Part shown: positions 10,240 through 22,871 of the stretch, piece by piece
Layout of the letters: each line of letters starts with the position of its first letter
How positions within the stretch are numbered: the first letter of the stretch is position 1
Assembly: GCA_022376925.1 (NCBI GenBank)
Contig: JAIOJX010000001.1
Span: forward strand, 36,240,170 to 36,304,169
DNA from: Tragulus kanchil
Lineage: Eukaryota; Chordata; Mammalia; Artiodactyla; Tragulidae
Direction of reading: 5' to 3'
DNA: 64,000 nt
Program-made: the position numbers and the translations under genes
Notes under the pieces: model-generated
Seen by the model: the letters and a program-made list of their open reading frames with translations, nothing else
The model's database searches: none
Told to the model about the DNA's origin: nothing

Positions 10240-10490
10240 GGGATCATGAAGGCAGTGGAGAGAACACTTAGTGACTGGGATTCAGATGCTCCTGGGTCCT
10301 ACTGCTAGTTTTGACTTTCCAGTTCTGAACCTTGAGCTAGGAAGAAAACCCTCTGATCTTCAGATATCTCATCTGTCAAATGGGGTGTGTATTAGTAAGT
10401 GCCTGCTCTACTCACTTGCAGAACTGTCATGACTAATAAGCATGACGGTGTATAAAAATGCTCTGTAAACTGGTAAGTGACATATAAACA
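10240..10490 (+). mobile_element. MIR-like remnant
   Basis: Weak match to the MIR layout: a GTGGAGAGAACA start, ATCTCATCTGTCAAATGGGG core, and ATAAAAATGCTCTGTAAA end. Ancient and diverged. Copy at 11365-11615. Confidence 0.45.
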
Positions 10491-11884
10491 AAAGAGATTA
10501 TGTTAATTATTGTGTCAGGTTGCCCATAACTGAAGTGTATAAAATGCTGCAATTTTAGTAAACGTGGAGAAGCCTAGCGGGCTACAGTCCATGGGGTCTG
10601 AAAGAGTCGGACATGACTGAGCAACTGAGCACACAACTAGTTAACTGACGACCAACCTCCATTTTCTGAGGGGTTTTGAGACACACTGAAGCATGAAAAT
10701 CAGTCATAAAACCAGCCATTCCAACAGGAAGGAGATTAAGCTGATTGTATGAGATAAATTCCTGGAACAAGTTGGTGGGTAGGTGATGGTCTGTTCAATT
10801 TCACAGACATTATTAGTTACGTTCTACACACGCTATTCTAGAAGATTTGGATATTGGAAGAAGAATAGGATACAGTTCTTGCCTTCAAGGAGCACATTTT
10901 TGTATTTCTCCTTTTTATTAAAAAATTCAGGGTATATATAGTATATGTGTCTTTCATAAATGAAGAAAAATCAGATAAGCAAAAAGCAAAACAAAAAAAA
11001 TCACTCTAAATCTCGCTATCCACTGGAGAACATTTTGATGTATAACCTTCTGTTTATTTTTTCCCCTTATGCCCCTTCTCTCTTTCTCTCCACATATGCA
11101 CACATATACATGTGTATCTATTTATATATGTTGTTTTTCAGTCATTCAGTCATGTCCAACTCTTTGTGACCCCACGGACTGTAGCACACTAGGTTTCACC
11201 ATCTCCCGGAGCTTGCTCAAATTCATGTCAGTTGAGTCAGTGTTGCCATCCAACCAGGGCAGCACACATTTTAACAAGAGATGTGTATAATCAACTCAAA
11301 GCAGAATGATGCACTGCAGGAAACAGGTACATAGGCATGGAGGTCAAGTCTATGCCCACATGCAGGGATCATGAAGGCAGTGGAGAGAACACTTAGTGAC
11401 TGGGATTCAGATGCTCCTGGGTCCTACTGCTAGTTTTGACTTTCCAGTTCTGAACCTTGAGCTAGGAAGAAAACCCTCTGATCTTCAGATATCTCATCTG
11501 TCAAATGGGGTGTGTATTAGTAAGTGCCTGCTCTACTCACTTGCAGAACTGTCATGACTAATAAGCATGACGGTGTATAAAAATGCTCTGTAAACTGGTA
11601 AGTGACATATAAACAAAAGAGATTATGTTAATTATTGTGTCAGGTTGCCCATAACTGAAGTTGTATTAAGGAATGCTTGCTTATATTATGTGGGAAAGGA
11701 GAAAGGTGAAGTAGGAGAACGTGGAGAAGCAGTGTCACACAAGCCAAGGGAGGATGTATTAGAGAAGCACGATCAGCAGTTTTGGGGGAGTAGCAGGGTC
11801 TAGGAAATGCTTATTTAGTTTAAGGATGATCTAAGCATATTTATAGACAGATCAGTAGCCAGCAGACAGGAATAAAATAAACAT

Positions 11885-12620
11885 ACAAAAGGGGAAGAAG
11901 GGCTAGGATTGCCGTAATAAAAGATGGTCAATAACAAAAGTTGGTGATGAAGTGGGGAAATTGTAGGTAAGTTCCTCTCACATTGCTTTTGGGAATGTGA
12001 AACACTGCAGCACTTTGGGAAAACTGGCCTTTCCTCCAAATGTTAAACATAGAGTCACCACATGAGCCAGCATTTTCACTCCTTAGCATATCCCCATCAG
12101 AAATGAAAACATATGTCCACACAAAAACTTGTGCATGCATGTATATAAAATAGGCCAAAAAGTGGTAACAACCTGTGTCCATCAACAGATGAATGGATAA
12201 ATGAAGTGTGATATATTCACACAAGGGAATATTACTCAAATGTAAAAAGGAATGAAATAATGTTACATGCTACAACATGGATGAACGCTGAAAACAGTCT
12301 GGCAAACGCAAGAAATCTGCCACAAAAGGCCATACATCCTATGATTCCAGATTAGGCAAATCTAGAGATAGAAGGAGATTTGACTATCTAGGGCAGGGGT
12401 GGAGCAGTTAGGAGGAAATTGCGAATGACTCTTAATGTGTATGGGCTTTCTTTTTTGAGAAGATGAAAATGTTCTCAGATTAGTTAGTGGTGATGGTTAC
12501 ACAACTTTGTGGTTATACTAAAAAGCACTAAAAAAAATTAAAAAAAAAAAAAAAAGCACTACTTCCACACTCTAAAAGAGTGAACATTAAGACATGTGCA
12601 TTACACCTCAAGTAAAAGAG
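11885..12620 (+). mobile_element. Old L1 3' fragment
   Basis: Diverged sense L1 ORF2 end (TATCCCCATCAGAAATGAAAAC, CATCAACAGATGAATGGATAAA, GGAATATTACTCAAATGTAAAAAGG) ending near an A run. Last NOX1 intron. Confidence 0.65.
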
Positions 12621-12734
12621 GGGGAAGGAAGATAAGAGGGAAGAAAGAAGCGGGTGAGACCAAGAGTCTAGTTAGAAAGATCATCTTTTTGGCAAGAAGA
12701 ATCACTACCTCTTCAATGTGAGAAAACGCTGGAT

Positions 12735-13020
12735 GGCTCTAACGGCAGCTAACAGAGGCACTTGCTCTGTGCCAGGCATTTTTCTAATTGCTTTACACAT
12801 GCTGTTTTTGTTTAAACCTCCAAACAACCCTGTGAGGTGGATATTATTTTTATTCCCATTTTACCCAGTGGGGGAAGCGGGGGGGGGGGGGATGGCGGAA
12901 AAGAGAGAGATTAAGAAATGTGCCTAAAATCATACAGCTGGGACAAATGTCAGAACAGGGATTAGAACCTAGACAGCCTGGCTTCAGAGTCTAGTACTTC
13001 ATCAGTGCACTGCACTCCAT
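12735..13020 (-). mobile_element. MIR, antisense, with long G run
   Basis: GTGCCAGGCATTTTTCTAA, CCTGTGAGGTGGATATTATT and CATACAGCTGG are the antisense MIR core. It carries a run of about 13 G near 12878-12890. Confidence 0.65.
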
Positions 13021-13264
13021 TTCCTATGAGTGTGCTCAATAGAATAAGCAAGGCTGGGTGCTGAGAGGCTTAAGGGCTGGGAGTGTATTTGGGACTTGCA
13101 AGCAGAAAAGGTGAGATGAACATGAAGAATGTGAGAGACAGTTAATAACTCAATTTTTATGTAAGGTTACTGGGAGGACTAGAGGCCCAGCAGAGGGAGA
13201 AACCATTTTCACGAACAGCAGCCTTTGCCGCATTCTAGCTCTGACTACCATTTTATTTTTGCAG

Positions 13265-13391
13265 GTCGGCAGTGGGAGTCTTCCTATGTGGTCCCCAGAG
13301 TTTGGCAAAGAGTCTGAGCAAACATTGTCACCAGTACTCAAGCCTGGATCCTAGGAAGGTTCAATTCTACTTCAACAAAGAAAATTTCTGA
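13265..13391 (+). CDS. NOX1: NOX1 last coding exon and stop
   Basis: Follows TTTTTGCAG, completes Lys and reads SAVGVFLCGPQSLAKSL, then KVQFYFNKENF and TGA (13389-13391). It supplies the GVFLCGP motif, whose cysteine is conserved in NADPH-binding NOX domains, and the invariant C-terminal Phe that contributes to the nucleotide site. The preceding intron is 6.6 kb and full of transposon sequence. Confidence 0.93.
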
Positions 13392-13810
13392 ATTATAGGA
13401 ATAAGGTTAGCAATCTGCTTGTCCTTTTTATCTTCACCAATTTACTTTGTGTGGTCAGCTTTGGTCAACCACTTAAGGACAATACATGTTTCTTTCAAGC
13501 CTTGACTCCCTGACACTCTTTTTTGATTGGGTTCAACTTTGTCATCACTGATGTTCATGGACCGAAGAACTTCAGAAGTCACCATAATTGCAAAGTCCAT
13601 GGATTCTTTCTGGAATGCCATGATTGTAGCAAGGCCTGAGAGCAGACACAGTTCACAGTTATCCAATTTAACCCCAGGTGATTTTGTTGATTGTAAGTGT
13701 TAACCATATCCTGGACTCTGGATCACATTCTCTTCTCCTTCTCACCCATGAAAAAAATTTCTCAGGTGATTTTTTTTCAAATAAAAAATTTATTAAAGGA
13801 TTCATGACAA
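13392..13810 (+). other. NOX1: NOX1 3' UTR with poly(A) signal
   Basis: Sequence downstream of the NOX1 stop. AATAAA at 13780-13785 is a plausible cleavage signal, giving a 3' UTR of about 0.4 kb. A short open frame on the other strand here (13442-13666) has no recognisable homology and is ignored. The end point is inferred from the hexamer only. Confidence 0.55.
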
Positions 13811-14779
13811 AACATAATAATAAGCATAAATAGTAAAACAATGAACATAAAATCACCAAGAACCCAATCCCCATATAACAGTATATACATTCTTACTGTT
13901 AAACATGGTCTTATCCAGTGTGAACAGCAACTCATGCTTTACTTATTTTTGCTTGTCAAAACCCGAATGATTTCCCTCTGCTTAATGAATAAACCTTTTG
14001 TTACTTTATCTAGGCTCTCCATTTAAGAAAGACCATCTTGAAAGTATGCTAATCGTAACTGAAACTGTATTATAATTGAAAGCCAGCTAAGTTGCTATTA
14101 GCTTGCCTTGTTCTGTTGGAAATAATTGTGAGAACTTGAACTCCATCTTAGGATGATTATTTAGTTAACAAAAACTCTTTATTGCCAGTTTTATCAAGGG
14201 GGTTTGTTAATGTCTTGTCTTAAAAAGATAGTTTAAAATTTATGACATTTTTTTGGCTCCTATGAACCTATTCATTAAGGAATCATTCAATGACATAAGC
14301 AAAATGCCTTTTCTTTCTCCTATCAAAATGCTCTCTTCCATTGACCTGGGTCTGGGATGTTGGTAGTCACAGTGAATCAGTAGAAGGAAAGAAGACTAGG
14401 GCCCTTTATAGACTAAAAATAACCCACATTTTGTGTCTAAAGACAATTCAACTCATTACTTTTACAAGACTTTGTCTACTGAATTAACATTAAAGCACCT
14501 ATCTCTACCACTGTGACCAAAAATGAGTTAAGTGGTTGTTTCTAATTCTCCAGAAACCTACATGACTTTTCAGGATTAGTATTTTGCCATCACTATTTTG
14601 AACAAAATAAAGGAAAGTCATGAACTCATGGTAGCTAATAGTGTTTCATGTATTAATTGGACCTCAGGAAAAAATACTAATGGATGTTTCTGAGGGGACA
14701 GATAGGGATACCCCTGCTGTTACCAATTTCCTGGATTTCAGTGAATTTAAATTTAATAAGGCTTTAGGAAAATGCACAG
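13811..14779. other. NOX1-CSTF2 intergenic stretch without recognised features
   Basis: AT-rich single-copy sequence between the two convergent 3' ends. No long open frame or recognisable repeat seen. It is followed by duplication E, which is equally featureless. Confidence 0.5.
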
Positions 14780-16902
14780 TGGAACATTGATGATATGGCT
14801 CCTATTAGACAACTGATGACCAAATAACTTGATCTTCAGTTGAGTCTGATTTGGAGTCTTAGTGTTCCTTAAAACTTATGAGTTCCTAAGGAAAACTCAT
14901 AGGTACTTTCGATCTTAATATCTAAATATATTGAAACTTCAAGATATGACTGCTGCTAAAATCAACATACCAAAGCCTAGAATGTTCATGGGAGCCAGCA
15001 GAAAAAGTAATAATAATAAATTCTACACAAACTCAACATCTAAGCCTGAATTGGGGATGAGCAGGCTACCTAGAAAGTTCCTCAGGAGTACTGAGCGAGT
15101 TTTTCTTTCTAGGTTGTTAATTATCAAGTATCTTTCTCAGTACTTTTGCTGTGAACTTTTGCTGTGGTAAATGTTTATATATGAGTAAAAAATCTCTCAA
15201 TTTTAATGTCTCTCACAAACTTGATTATCTTTGCATTCTTTTGCTTGACATGTAAGCAATATGCTATTACATTCTCTAAGCCTATGGCAGGCTTTTAATT
15301 CACTTGACCATAATCCTAACACAGGGGTTAGGACTTTCAGAATATAAATAGGCTCAGGAGTAGTTCCAGTGGAACTTTACTAATGATTAAGGCACCTCTT
15401 AACCTCTTGAGGTTGGCCTGATGGAGATTAGTCATGTTTCTCCTTAATGCCACTATGAGACAGGAAATACGAGGGCTGGAAGAGCCAGAGGTTAGAGCTA
15501 GTGGCACTGATTATGTTCACATCTTTCTGAAAGGAAGCAGGCAGGGGAAGGCCTAATGGGCAATCTGCCTGCTTATGTTCTACATTTGGTCCTCTTAAAA
15601 TAAAAGAATAATGTAAAAATTTTAAGAGTTTCTATGTTTTAATTTCCCAGAATAAATTTGGTTGCTGGGTAGGGTTACAGGTTAGTAATTATTTAGATGG
15701 CAGTAAGAAATGTATTCTGTTTGTTTGATTTCTGTTTAGTGTTTTATTTCATCTTAAACATGTGAAAAATATGTGGCTTTCTAAACTTTTAAAGTTGACT
15801 ACCCAGACTGAAGAGTTTTAGAAAAAGAAAATGTCAACATCTTGGAACATTGATGATATGGCTCCTATTAGACAACTGATGACCAAATAACTTGATCTTC
15901 AGTTGAGTCTGATTTGGAGTCTTAGTGTTCCTTAAAACTTATGAGTTCCTAAGGAAAACTCATAGGTACTTTCGATCTTAATATCTAAATATATTGAAAC
16001 TTCAAGATATGACTGCTGCTAAAATCAACATACCAAAGCCTAGAATGTTCATGGGAGCCAGCAGAAAAAGTAATAATAATAAATTCTACACAAACTCAAC
16101 ATCTAAGCCTGAATTGGGGATGAGCAGGCTACCTAGAAAGTTCCTCAGGAGTACTGAGCGAGTTTTTCTTTCTAGGTTGTTAATTATCAAGTATCTTTCT
16201 CAGTACTTTTGCTGTGAACTTTTGCTGTGGTAAATGTTTATATATGAGTAAAAAATCTCTCAATTTTAATGTCTCTCACAAACTTGATTATCTTTGCATT
16301 CTTTTGCTTGACATGTAAGCAATATGCTATTACATTCTCTAAGCCTATGGCAGGCTTTTAATTCACTTGACCATAATCCTAACACAGGGGTTAGGACTTT
16401 CAGAATATAAATAGGCTCAGGAGTAGTTCCAGTGGAACTTTACTAATGATTAAGGCACCTCTTAACCTCTTGAGGTTGGCCTGATGGAGATTAGTCATGT
16501 TTCTCCTTAATGCCACTATGAGACAGGAAATACGAGGGCTGGAAGAGCCAGAGGTTAGAGCTAGTGGCACTGATTATGTTCACATCTTTCTGAAAGGAAG
16601 CAGGCAGGGGAAGGCCTAATGGGCAATCTGCCTGCTTATGTTCTACATTTGGTCCTCTTAAAATAAAAGAATAATGTAAAAATTTTAAGAGTTTCTATGT
16701 TTTAATTTCCCAGAATAAATTTGGTTGCTGGGTAGGGTTACAGGTTAGTAATTATTTAGATGGCAGTAAGAAATGTATTCTGTTTGTTTGATTTCTGTTT
16801 AGTGTTTTATTTCATCTTAAACATGTGAAAAATATGTGGCTTTCTAAACTTTTAAAGTTGACTACCCAGACTGAAGAGTTTTAGAAAAAGAAAATGTCAA
16901 CA
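14780..16902 (+). repeat. Duplication E: 14780-15839 / 15843-16902
   Basis: Direct copies of 1,060 bp, offset 1,063, separated by 3 bp. Lies between the NOX1 and CSTF2 3' ends. Confidence 0.95.
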
Positions 16903-16955
16903 GTTGCTTGTGTTGTTGACACATTCAGACCTGTGATCATACATCATCTTTGTCT

Positions 16956-19113
16956 TAGCTCTGAACTGTGTATGTGAATAGACTTGGTGCTGACCAGAAA
17001 GTACATTTTGGTATTTGGATTTTTCTTCTAAATACACTACTCTGCTAGGTAGGCTTTTTGCTCCACTGACCTCTGACCATTTTACAGCTCTTAAGAACAG
17101 CTATTTTCTCCTAGTAGTCTCAGAAATTCTAGCAAAGCTCTCAAAGGGCAAATATTTATTATTATTCCTGTTGGAAGCAAACTAATCAAAAACTAAGTTC
17201 CAGAAACCCTGCTTCTGGGAAATCCTCAAATATCATCAAGAAGAAGAAATGGTTAACTGAAAAGGAAGAACAGAACTATGCAACATTAACGTACAATATT
17301 GCAGTAAGGTAAGAAAACATGTGTTAGGTTTCACTCTTGGCACTCAGCCTTTTAAAAGCAAAAAGATTATGTATATCAATTTGCAGTATACTGAAATTGT
17401 GTTCAAAATTTATTTCAAGTCACAGAAAATATACAAACTAAGACAAACAGAATGATTTGATTTTGTTCTGAGAGAAGGTGATAGGAGTCCTCCACCTGGT
17501 ACCAATTTGAGTCAATTCAAGGGTTAGGATGAAAAAGTTATCTTTTTGCAACATTTCAACAAAGTTATGGAATCAATTTCCATATCTGTTGCCTGGTATT
17601 TTTGAAAACCTGTAAGGAAATGTTGGGAGAAAGCCATTAGAAGTGGAGACAAAGTTCTCTTCCCCAAACGTCAGGAAGAAAGAATTTAAAGGTTGGGGAG
17701 GGAGGCTATGCATAAGAACAAATCACCAGGGGCAGATTTCCTAAGGTGTCTGTCTCCTGCTTCCTCAAAGTAATCATCCCTTACAGTGGAGTTTCTCAGC
17801 CTCGACACTAGTGACACTGGGGCCAGGTAACTCTTTGTCACTGGGGACCTGAGCATTACAGGAGATTTAGCAGTATCTCTGATCCCTACCCATTGAAAGC
17901 TGGTAGCACACCATATCCCCTAAAGCTGTGATAACCAAAAATGTCTCCAGACATTTCCAAATACTATGTAGGGCACAAAACTGCCTCTGGTTGAGAACCA
18001 CTGACATAATGGTTATGGTACATTTTGTCTTGAAAATCTTTCTAGCTCTGAACTGTGTATGTGAATAGACTTGGTGCTGACCAGAAAGTACATTTTGGTA
18101 TTTGGATTTTTCTTCTAAATACACTACTCTGCTAGGTAGGCTTTTTGCTCCACTGACCTCTGACCATTTTACAGCTCTTAAGAACAGCTATTTTCTCCTA
18201 GTAGTCTCAGAAATTCTAGCAAAGCTCTCAAAGGGCAAATATTTATTATTATTCCTGTTGGAAGCAAACTAATCAAAAACTAAGTTCCAGAAACCCTGCT
18301 TCTGGGAAATCCTCAAATATCATCAAGAAGAAGAAATGGTTAACTGAAAAGGAAGAACAGAACTATGCAACATTAACGTACAATATTGCAGTAAGGTAAG
18401 AAAACATGTGTTAGGTTTCACTCTTGGCACTCAGCCTTTTAAAAGCAAAAAGATTATGTATATCAATTTGCAGTATACTGAAATTGTGTTCAAAATTTAT
18501 TTCAAGTCACAGAAAATATACAAACTAAGACAAACAGAATGATTTGATTTTGTTCTGAGAGAAGGTGATAGGAGTCCTCCACCTGGTACCAATTTGAGTC
18601 AATTCAAGGGTTAGGATGAAAAAGTTATCTTTTTGCAACATTTCAACAAAGTTATGGAATCAATTTCCATATCTGTTGCCTGGTATTTTTGAAAACCTGT
18701 AAGGAAATGTTGGGAGAAAGCCATTAGAAGTGGAGACAAAGTTCTCTTCCCCAAACGTCAGGAAGAAAGAATTTAAAGGTTGGGGAGGGAGGCTATGCAT
18801 AAGAACAAATCACCAGGGGCAGATTTCCTAAGGTGTCTGTCTCCTGCTTCCTCAAAGTAATCATCCCTTACAGTGGAGTTTCTCAGCCTCGACACTAGTG
18901 ACACTGGGGGCCAGGTAACTCTTTGTCACTGGGGGGACCTGAGCATTACAGGAGATTTAGCAGTATCTCTGATCCCTACCCATTGAAAGCTGGTAGCACA
19001 CCATATCCCCTAAAGCTGTGATAACCAAAAATGTCTCCAGACATTTCCAAATACTATGTAGGGCACAAAACTGCCTCTGGTTGAGAACCACTGACATAAT
19101 GGTTATGGTACAT
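16956..19113 (+). repeat. Duplication F: 16956-18023 / 18043-19113
   Basis: Direct copies, offset 1,087 rising to 1,090 because copy 2 has extra G bases in two G runs near 18907 and 18934. The spacer is 19 bp. Contains the MER5A-type element. Confidence 0.95.
17784..18003 (-). mobile_element. MER5A-type hAT DNA-transposon fossil
   Basis: Ends CAGTGG...CCACTG; internal TTGGTTATCACAGCTTTAGG and AATGTCTGGAGACATTTTTGG on the - strand are diagnostic of the MER5A family. A pre-ruminant mammalian repeat. Copy at about 18871-19093. Confidence 0.75.
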
Positions 19114-20119
19114 AAGTCTTTCAGCGATACCAGAGCTGGATCACAGCCAGCAAGGTATAGGATGGAGAGCCGACATCTTGGCTACAGTATACACAAATAC
19201 CAGCAAATACACATTACAACCTTCCCGGTGGAAAATTGCATAGGACTATATGCGTGCTTGTGCATCTGTGTGTGTGCACACACACACACTAATGCAGGTG
19301 TTAAAATAGATAAAAGGTGAATAAGGTCTGTAGTCTAGTTGACAGTCATATACCAATGTACATTTCTTCCTTTTGTAGGGAAAATCAAAAAGGTATCATG
19401 TATAATAACTTCCCAAGGTTTTATCATTGTGGAAAGCTAGGGGAAGAGGGCACGAGGCTCTTTGTACTATTTTCCCAACTTCTTATGAATTTCTAATTAT
19501 TTTATAATAAAAGATAAACAAAAAACCATGCCCTGTGGTTTATGTGCAAGGGTTTGAAATGAGGTATCTTATAAGCAAGAATACACAATGAAAGAACTTT
19601 CAGAAACATTTTTTATCTCTGCTATCTCAAACATAATTTTCTCACATTATAGGGTATACATTCCATGGCATAAACAGATTAGAGAAAGTAAAAGAGAAGA
19701 ATAGTTTTTAAACATCTATTCCTCTAATTACAATAGGCAGTCTATACATTTACTAAAGAAAATACAATGCCTTGGGTATCTGGACTGAAATTTCTGGTCA
19801 TACTTAAGTCTAGGGCCATCCATCAAATGACAGCTTCCCATTAAAGTTCAGTCATTTAAGTATGGATACAGATATAATGCATATTTCCAGTTTGAATGTT
19901 TTAACATTATACGAATATGGATTAAAATACAATATATTTAGACTGCTAGTTAGTATAAATAAATTCACTCTTATAATACATGGATGGAAATTATAATAAA
20001 GAAATAAAAAGCAGAAATTCAAAATGTGATATTCCAATTGATATTGGGACAATGTACATTTTAAACTGTTTTCAGAAAGCAAAATTGTTTATGAAATACA
20101 AGATGTTAGGGAAAAAGGA

Positions 20120-20400
20120 AAGGCGAAGTCAGACTCTTTGCGACCCATGGACTGTAGTCCATCAGGCTCCTCTGTTCATGGAATTCTCCAGGCAAGAATA
20201 CTAGAGTGGGTAGCCATTCCCTTTTCCAGGGGGTCTTCCCAATCCAGGGATTAAACCCAGACCTCCCACATTACAGGCAGATTCTTTACCATCTGAGCCA
20301 CCAGGAAGCCCAAGAATACTGGAGTAGGTAGCCTAGCCCTCTTCCAGGGGATATTCCCAACCCAGGGATCGTACCAGGGTCTGCTGCACTGCAGGAGGAT
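20120..20400 (-). mobile_element. Bov-type SINE, antisense
   Basis: Antisense Bov-tA dimer-like sequence (GACTCTTTGCGACCCATGGAC to GAGCCACCAGGAAGCCC), with a second partial unit to 20400. Lies in the CSTF2 3' UTR or flank. Copy at 21236-21515. Confidence 0.75.
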
Positions 20401-20834
20401 TCTAATGTTGGGGCAAGGGAGAGTCTATACATGTAATCAAGTTAGATAACATATTATGCTCCTTTCTGGAAGAACACACATCAAACTATATTTTTAGGGT
20501 TTATATATTGGGAATGAGACTGAGAAAGCAGAACATTTACTCTGAACTTTCTACATTTTTGTATTTGATGAATTTGGTTAAATTGATCATGTCACTGCTG
20601 CTATCTGAGGAAAGGTTAAATGAGATTACAATCAATTCAATAAGTGAACAAATGCCTATCACCTTCCCCTACCATGACTGGGACTGAGTTACTGAAGGGT
20701 GAAGGGTCTAGACAAGAGGGGTGCAGGCCTCAGGCCGTCTTGACATTAAGAGAGTCTTGTTGGTTAAGCTTGAAAGTATATACCCTAAATACACAAGGAG
20801 CTTGTCTGACTCAGGCAAGCCAAGTCTGCTCACC

Positions 20835-20957
20835 TTATGGAGCTCCAGTAGATTTCTGTATTTGTTCCTTTAAGATCAGGATACTCTGTCTCTGCTCAGG
20901 AGGCAGCATGGCAATCTGGTCTGCAGTTAGCTGAAGAACCTGCATGATCAAAGCAGC
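20835..20957 (-). CDS. CSTF2: CSTF2 exon 13, C-terminal domain and stop (copy B)
   Basis: Starts after CACAG with AALIMQVLQLTADQIAMLPP and ends IQKSTGAP then TAA. Known: this three-helix domain is the most conserved part of CstF-64 and binds PCF11. A copy lies 1,115 bp upstream in the direction of transcription (21950-22072). Confidence 0.9.
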   Translation of the reverse strand, partial: AALIMQVLQLTADQIAMLPPEQRQSILILKEQIQKSTGAP

Positions 20958-21949
20958 CTGTGCAGAGGGAAAAAAAAATGCAGTGAGTTGTAATGACGGC
21001 AGTTAAAAAAATACCACCAGCTCCTGTCCAAAACAGGACAATTCACCTACAGAAAACAGTAAGCCAAAAAAGCAAAAAATTCACTCTTATAATACATGGA
21101 TGGAAATTATAATAAAGAAATAAAAAGCAGAAATTCAAAATGTGATATTCCAATTGATATTGGGACAATGTACATTTTAAACTGTTTTCAGAAAGCAAAA
21201 TTGTTTATGAAATACAAGATGTTAGGGAAAAAGGAAAGGCGAGTCAGACTCTTTGCGACCCATGGACTGTAGTCCATCAGGCTCCTCTGTTCATGGAATT
21301 CTCCAGGCAAGAATACTAGAGTGGGTAGCCATTCCCTTTTCCAGGGGGTCTTCCCAATCCAGGGATTAAACCCAGACCTCCCACATTACAGGCAGATTCT
21401 TTACCATCTGAGCCACCAGGAAGCCCAAGAATACTGGAGTAGGTAGCCTAGCCCTCTTCCAGGGGATATTCCCAACCCAGGGATCGTACCAGGGTCTGCT
21501 GCACTGCAGGAGGATTCTAATGTTGGGGCAAGGGAGAGTCTATACATGTAATCAAGTTAGATAACATATTATGCTCCTTTCTGGAAGAACACACATCAAA
21601 CTATATTTTTAGGGTTTATATATTGGGAATGAGACTGAGAAAGCAGAACATTTACTCTGAACTTTCTACATTTTTGTATTTGATGAATTTGGTTAAATTG
21701 ATCATGTCACTGCTGCTATCTGAGGAAAGGTTAAATGAGATTACAATCAATTCAATAAGTGAACAAATGCCTATCACCTTCCCCTACCATGACTGGGACT
21801 GAGTTACTGAAGGGTGAAGGGTCTAGACAAGAGGGGTGCAGGCCTCAGGCCGTCTTGACATTAAGAGAGTCTTGTTGGTTAAGCTTGAAAGTATATACCC
21901 TAAATACACAAGGAGCTTGTCTGACTCAGGCAAGCCAAGTCTGCTCACC

Positions 21950-22072
21950 TTATGGAGCTCCAGTAGATTTCTGTATTTGTTCCTTTAAGATCAGGATACT
22001 CTGTCTCTGCTCAGGAGGCAGCATGGCAATCTGGTCTGCAGTTAGCTGAAGAACCTGCATGATCAAAGCAGC
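21950..22072 (-). CDS. CSTF2: CSTF2 exon 13, C-terminal domain and stop (copy A)
   Basis: Second copy of the terminal coding exon, same acceptor and stop, within the duplication 19961-21071 / 21077-22186. Either copy completes the protein; transcription from 53 kb meets this one first. Confidence 0.88.
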   Translation of the reverse strand, partial: AALIMQVLQLTADQIAMLPPEQRQSILILKEQIQKSTGAP

Positions 22073-22760
22073 CTGTGCAGAGGGAAAAAAAAATGCAGTG
22101 AGTTGTAATGACGGCAGTTAAAAAAATACCACCAGCTCCTGTCCAAAACAGGACAATTCACCTACAGAAAACAGTAAGCCAAAAAAAACTCCGTATCAAA
22201 CCAACCCAAAGAAAAAACCAGCCAAAACCAGCTGGTAAGAAAAGGCACAATGAAAAGCACAATGCCTAAGATTAGAAGATTCAAAACAGACACCTTCATG
22301 AACCCCAAATTCTTATAGACAAAGATGGTACCGGGAAGTCCTGGGAACTCAACAGTTTATAATCCTGCTTTGAAAGTTTCTCCTTTTCATAAGCCTTTCT
22401 ATCAGCTCCCCACAATGGTCAAATACAGAAACAGAAAGATATGCCCAAGGGGTATCTGCTATCATCTTGAGGGATAAAGCATAAAAGGGAAGAAGAATTT
22501 GGATTTCCAGGTCAATCAGGTCTGCACACAAAAAGTCTATTGGCAGGTGAGTCTGGAAAGTAAGATAAGCTACCATTCTCACCTACAGCCATTTAAGAAT
22601 TTTAGGACCAGGCCCACAGATTTTCAGATAACAAGATCATAAAGAGTTTTAAGACTATAAACATCACTTCCAAAGGAACTCTGAAGATCCAGGACCTCCA
22701 TATGGTGATTATAAAGAGAGGGAGGACTCCAAAAGATCTGTGCAGTTCAATATTACATAC

Positions 22761-22871
22761 CTTTTCATGGTCCTGTGGACTGACTTGGTTCTGGCCAGGA
22801 CTAAAGGCACCAGGCTGGCCTCCACCCTGCATGCCTGCTCCTTGCATGCCTGGTCCAGGCAAGATTGGGAC
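22761..22871 (-). CDS. CSTF2: CSTF2 exon 12
   Basis: Thirty-seven codons after CACGCAG: VPILPGPGMQGAGMQGGG, ending NQVSPQDHEK before GTATGT. It links the repeat region to the C-terminal domain. The first 12 nt plus the acceptor reappear at 23958-23969 at the start of a duplication; the body of the exon is single. Confidence 0.9.

Larger units (their letters stand above)
9442..11661 (+). repeat. Duplication D: 9442-10536 / 10567-11661
   Basis: Direct copies of 1,095 bp, offset 1,125, with a 30-bp spacer, in the last NOX1 intron. Contains SINE fragments and a MIR-like segment. No exon. Confidence 0.95.
589..13391 (+). other. NOX1: NOX1 (NADPH oxidase 1), 3' part of gene: last six coding exons
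   Basis: Seen: six + strand exons with AG/GT borders whose phases agree (93, 236, 163, 147, 125 and 127 nt) and encode 296 residues ending in FNKENF. This matches the C-terminal half of NADPH oxidase 1 (human 564 residues), so about residues 269-564 are present; the membrane exons lie outside the window to the left. Known: NOX1 is a membrane flavocytochrome partnered by p22phox, NOXO1 and NOXA1 that moves electrons from NADPH through FAD and two haems to oxygen, giving superoxide, mainly in colon epithelium and vascular muscle. Motifs: HPFTLTSAP (FAD binding), GAGIGVTPF (NADPH binding) and the C-terminal FNKENF. NOX1 converges on CSTF2. The first four exons each occur twice because of roughly 1.1-kb duplications; one copy of each gives an intact frame. 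NOX1 rather than CYBB or NOX3 is supported by the Xq22-type neighbour and by the residue pattern. Confidence 0.93.
16903..20834 (-). other. CSTF2: CSTF2 3' UTR and downstream flank, end unresolved
   Basis: Left of the CSTF2 stop. It contains an antisense Bov-type SINE (20120-20400), AT-rich sequence, a CA repeat near 19274-19290 and the MER5A-type fossil. Candidate AATAAA hexamers on the - strand are at 17414-17409 and 17160-17155, duplicated about 1.09 kb to the right. I cannot tell which is used, so the 3' UTR length is not defined. Confidence 0.3.
19961..22186 (+). repeat. Duplication G: 19961-21071 / 21077-22186
   Basis: Direct copies of about 1,110 bp, offset 1,116 falling to 1,115 after a single-base difference (AGGCGAAGTC versus AGGCGAGTC). 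Five-bp spacer. Contains CSTF2 exon 13. Confidence 0.95.
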
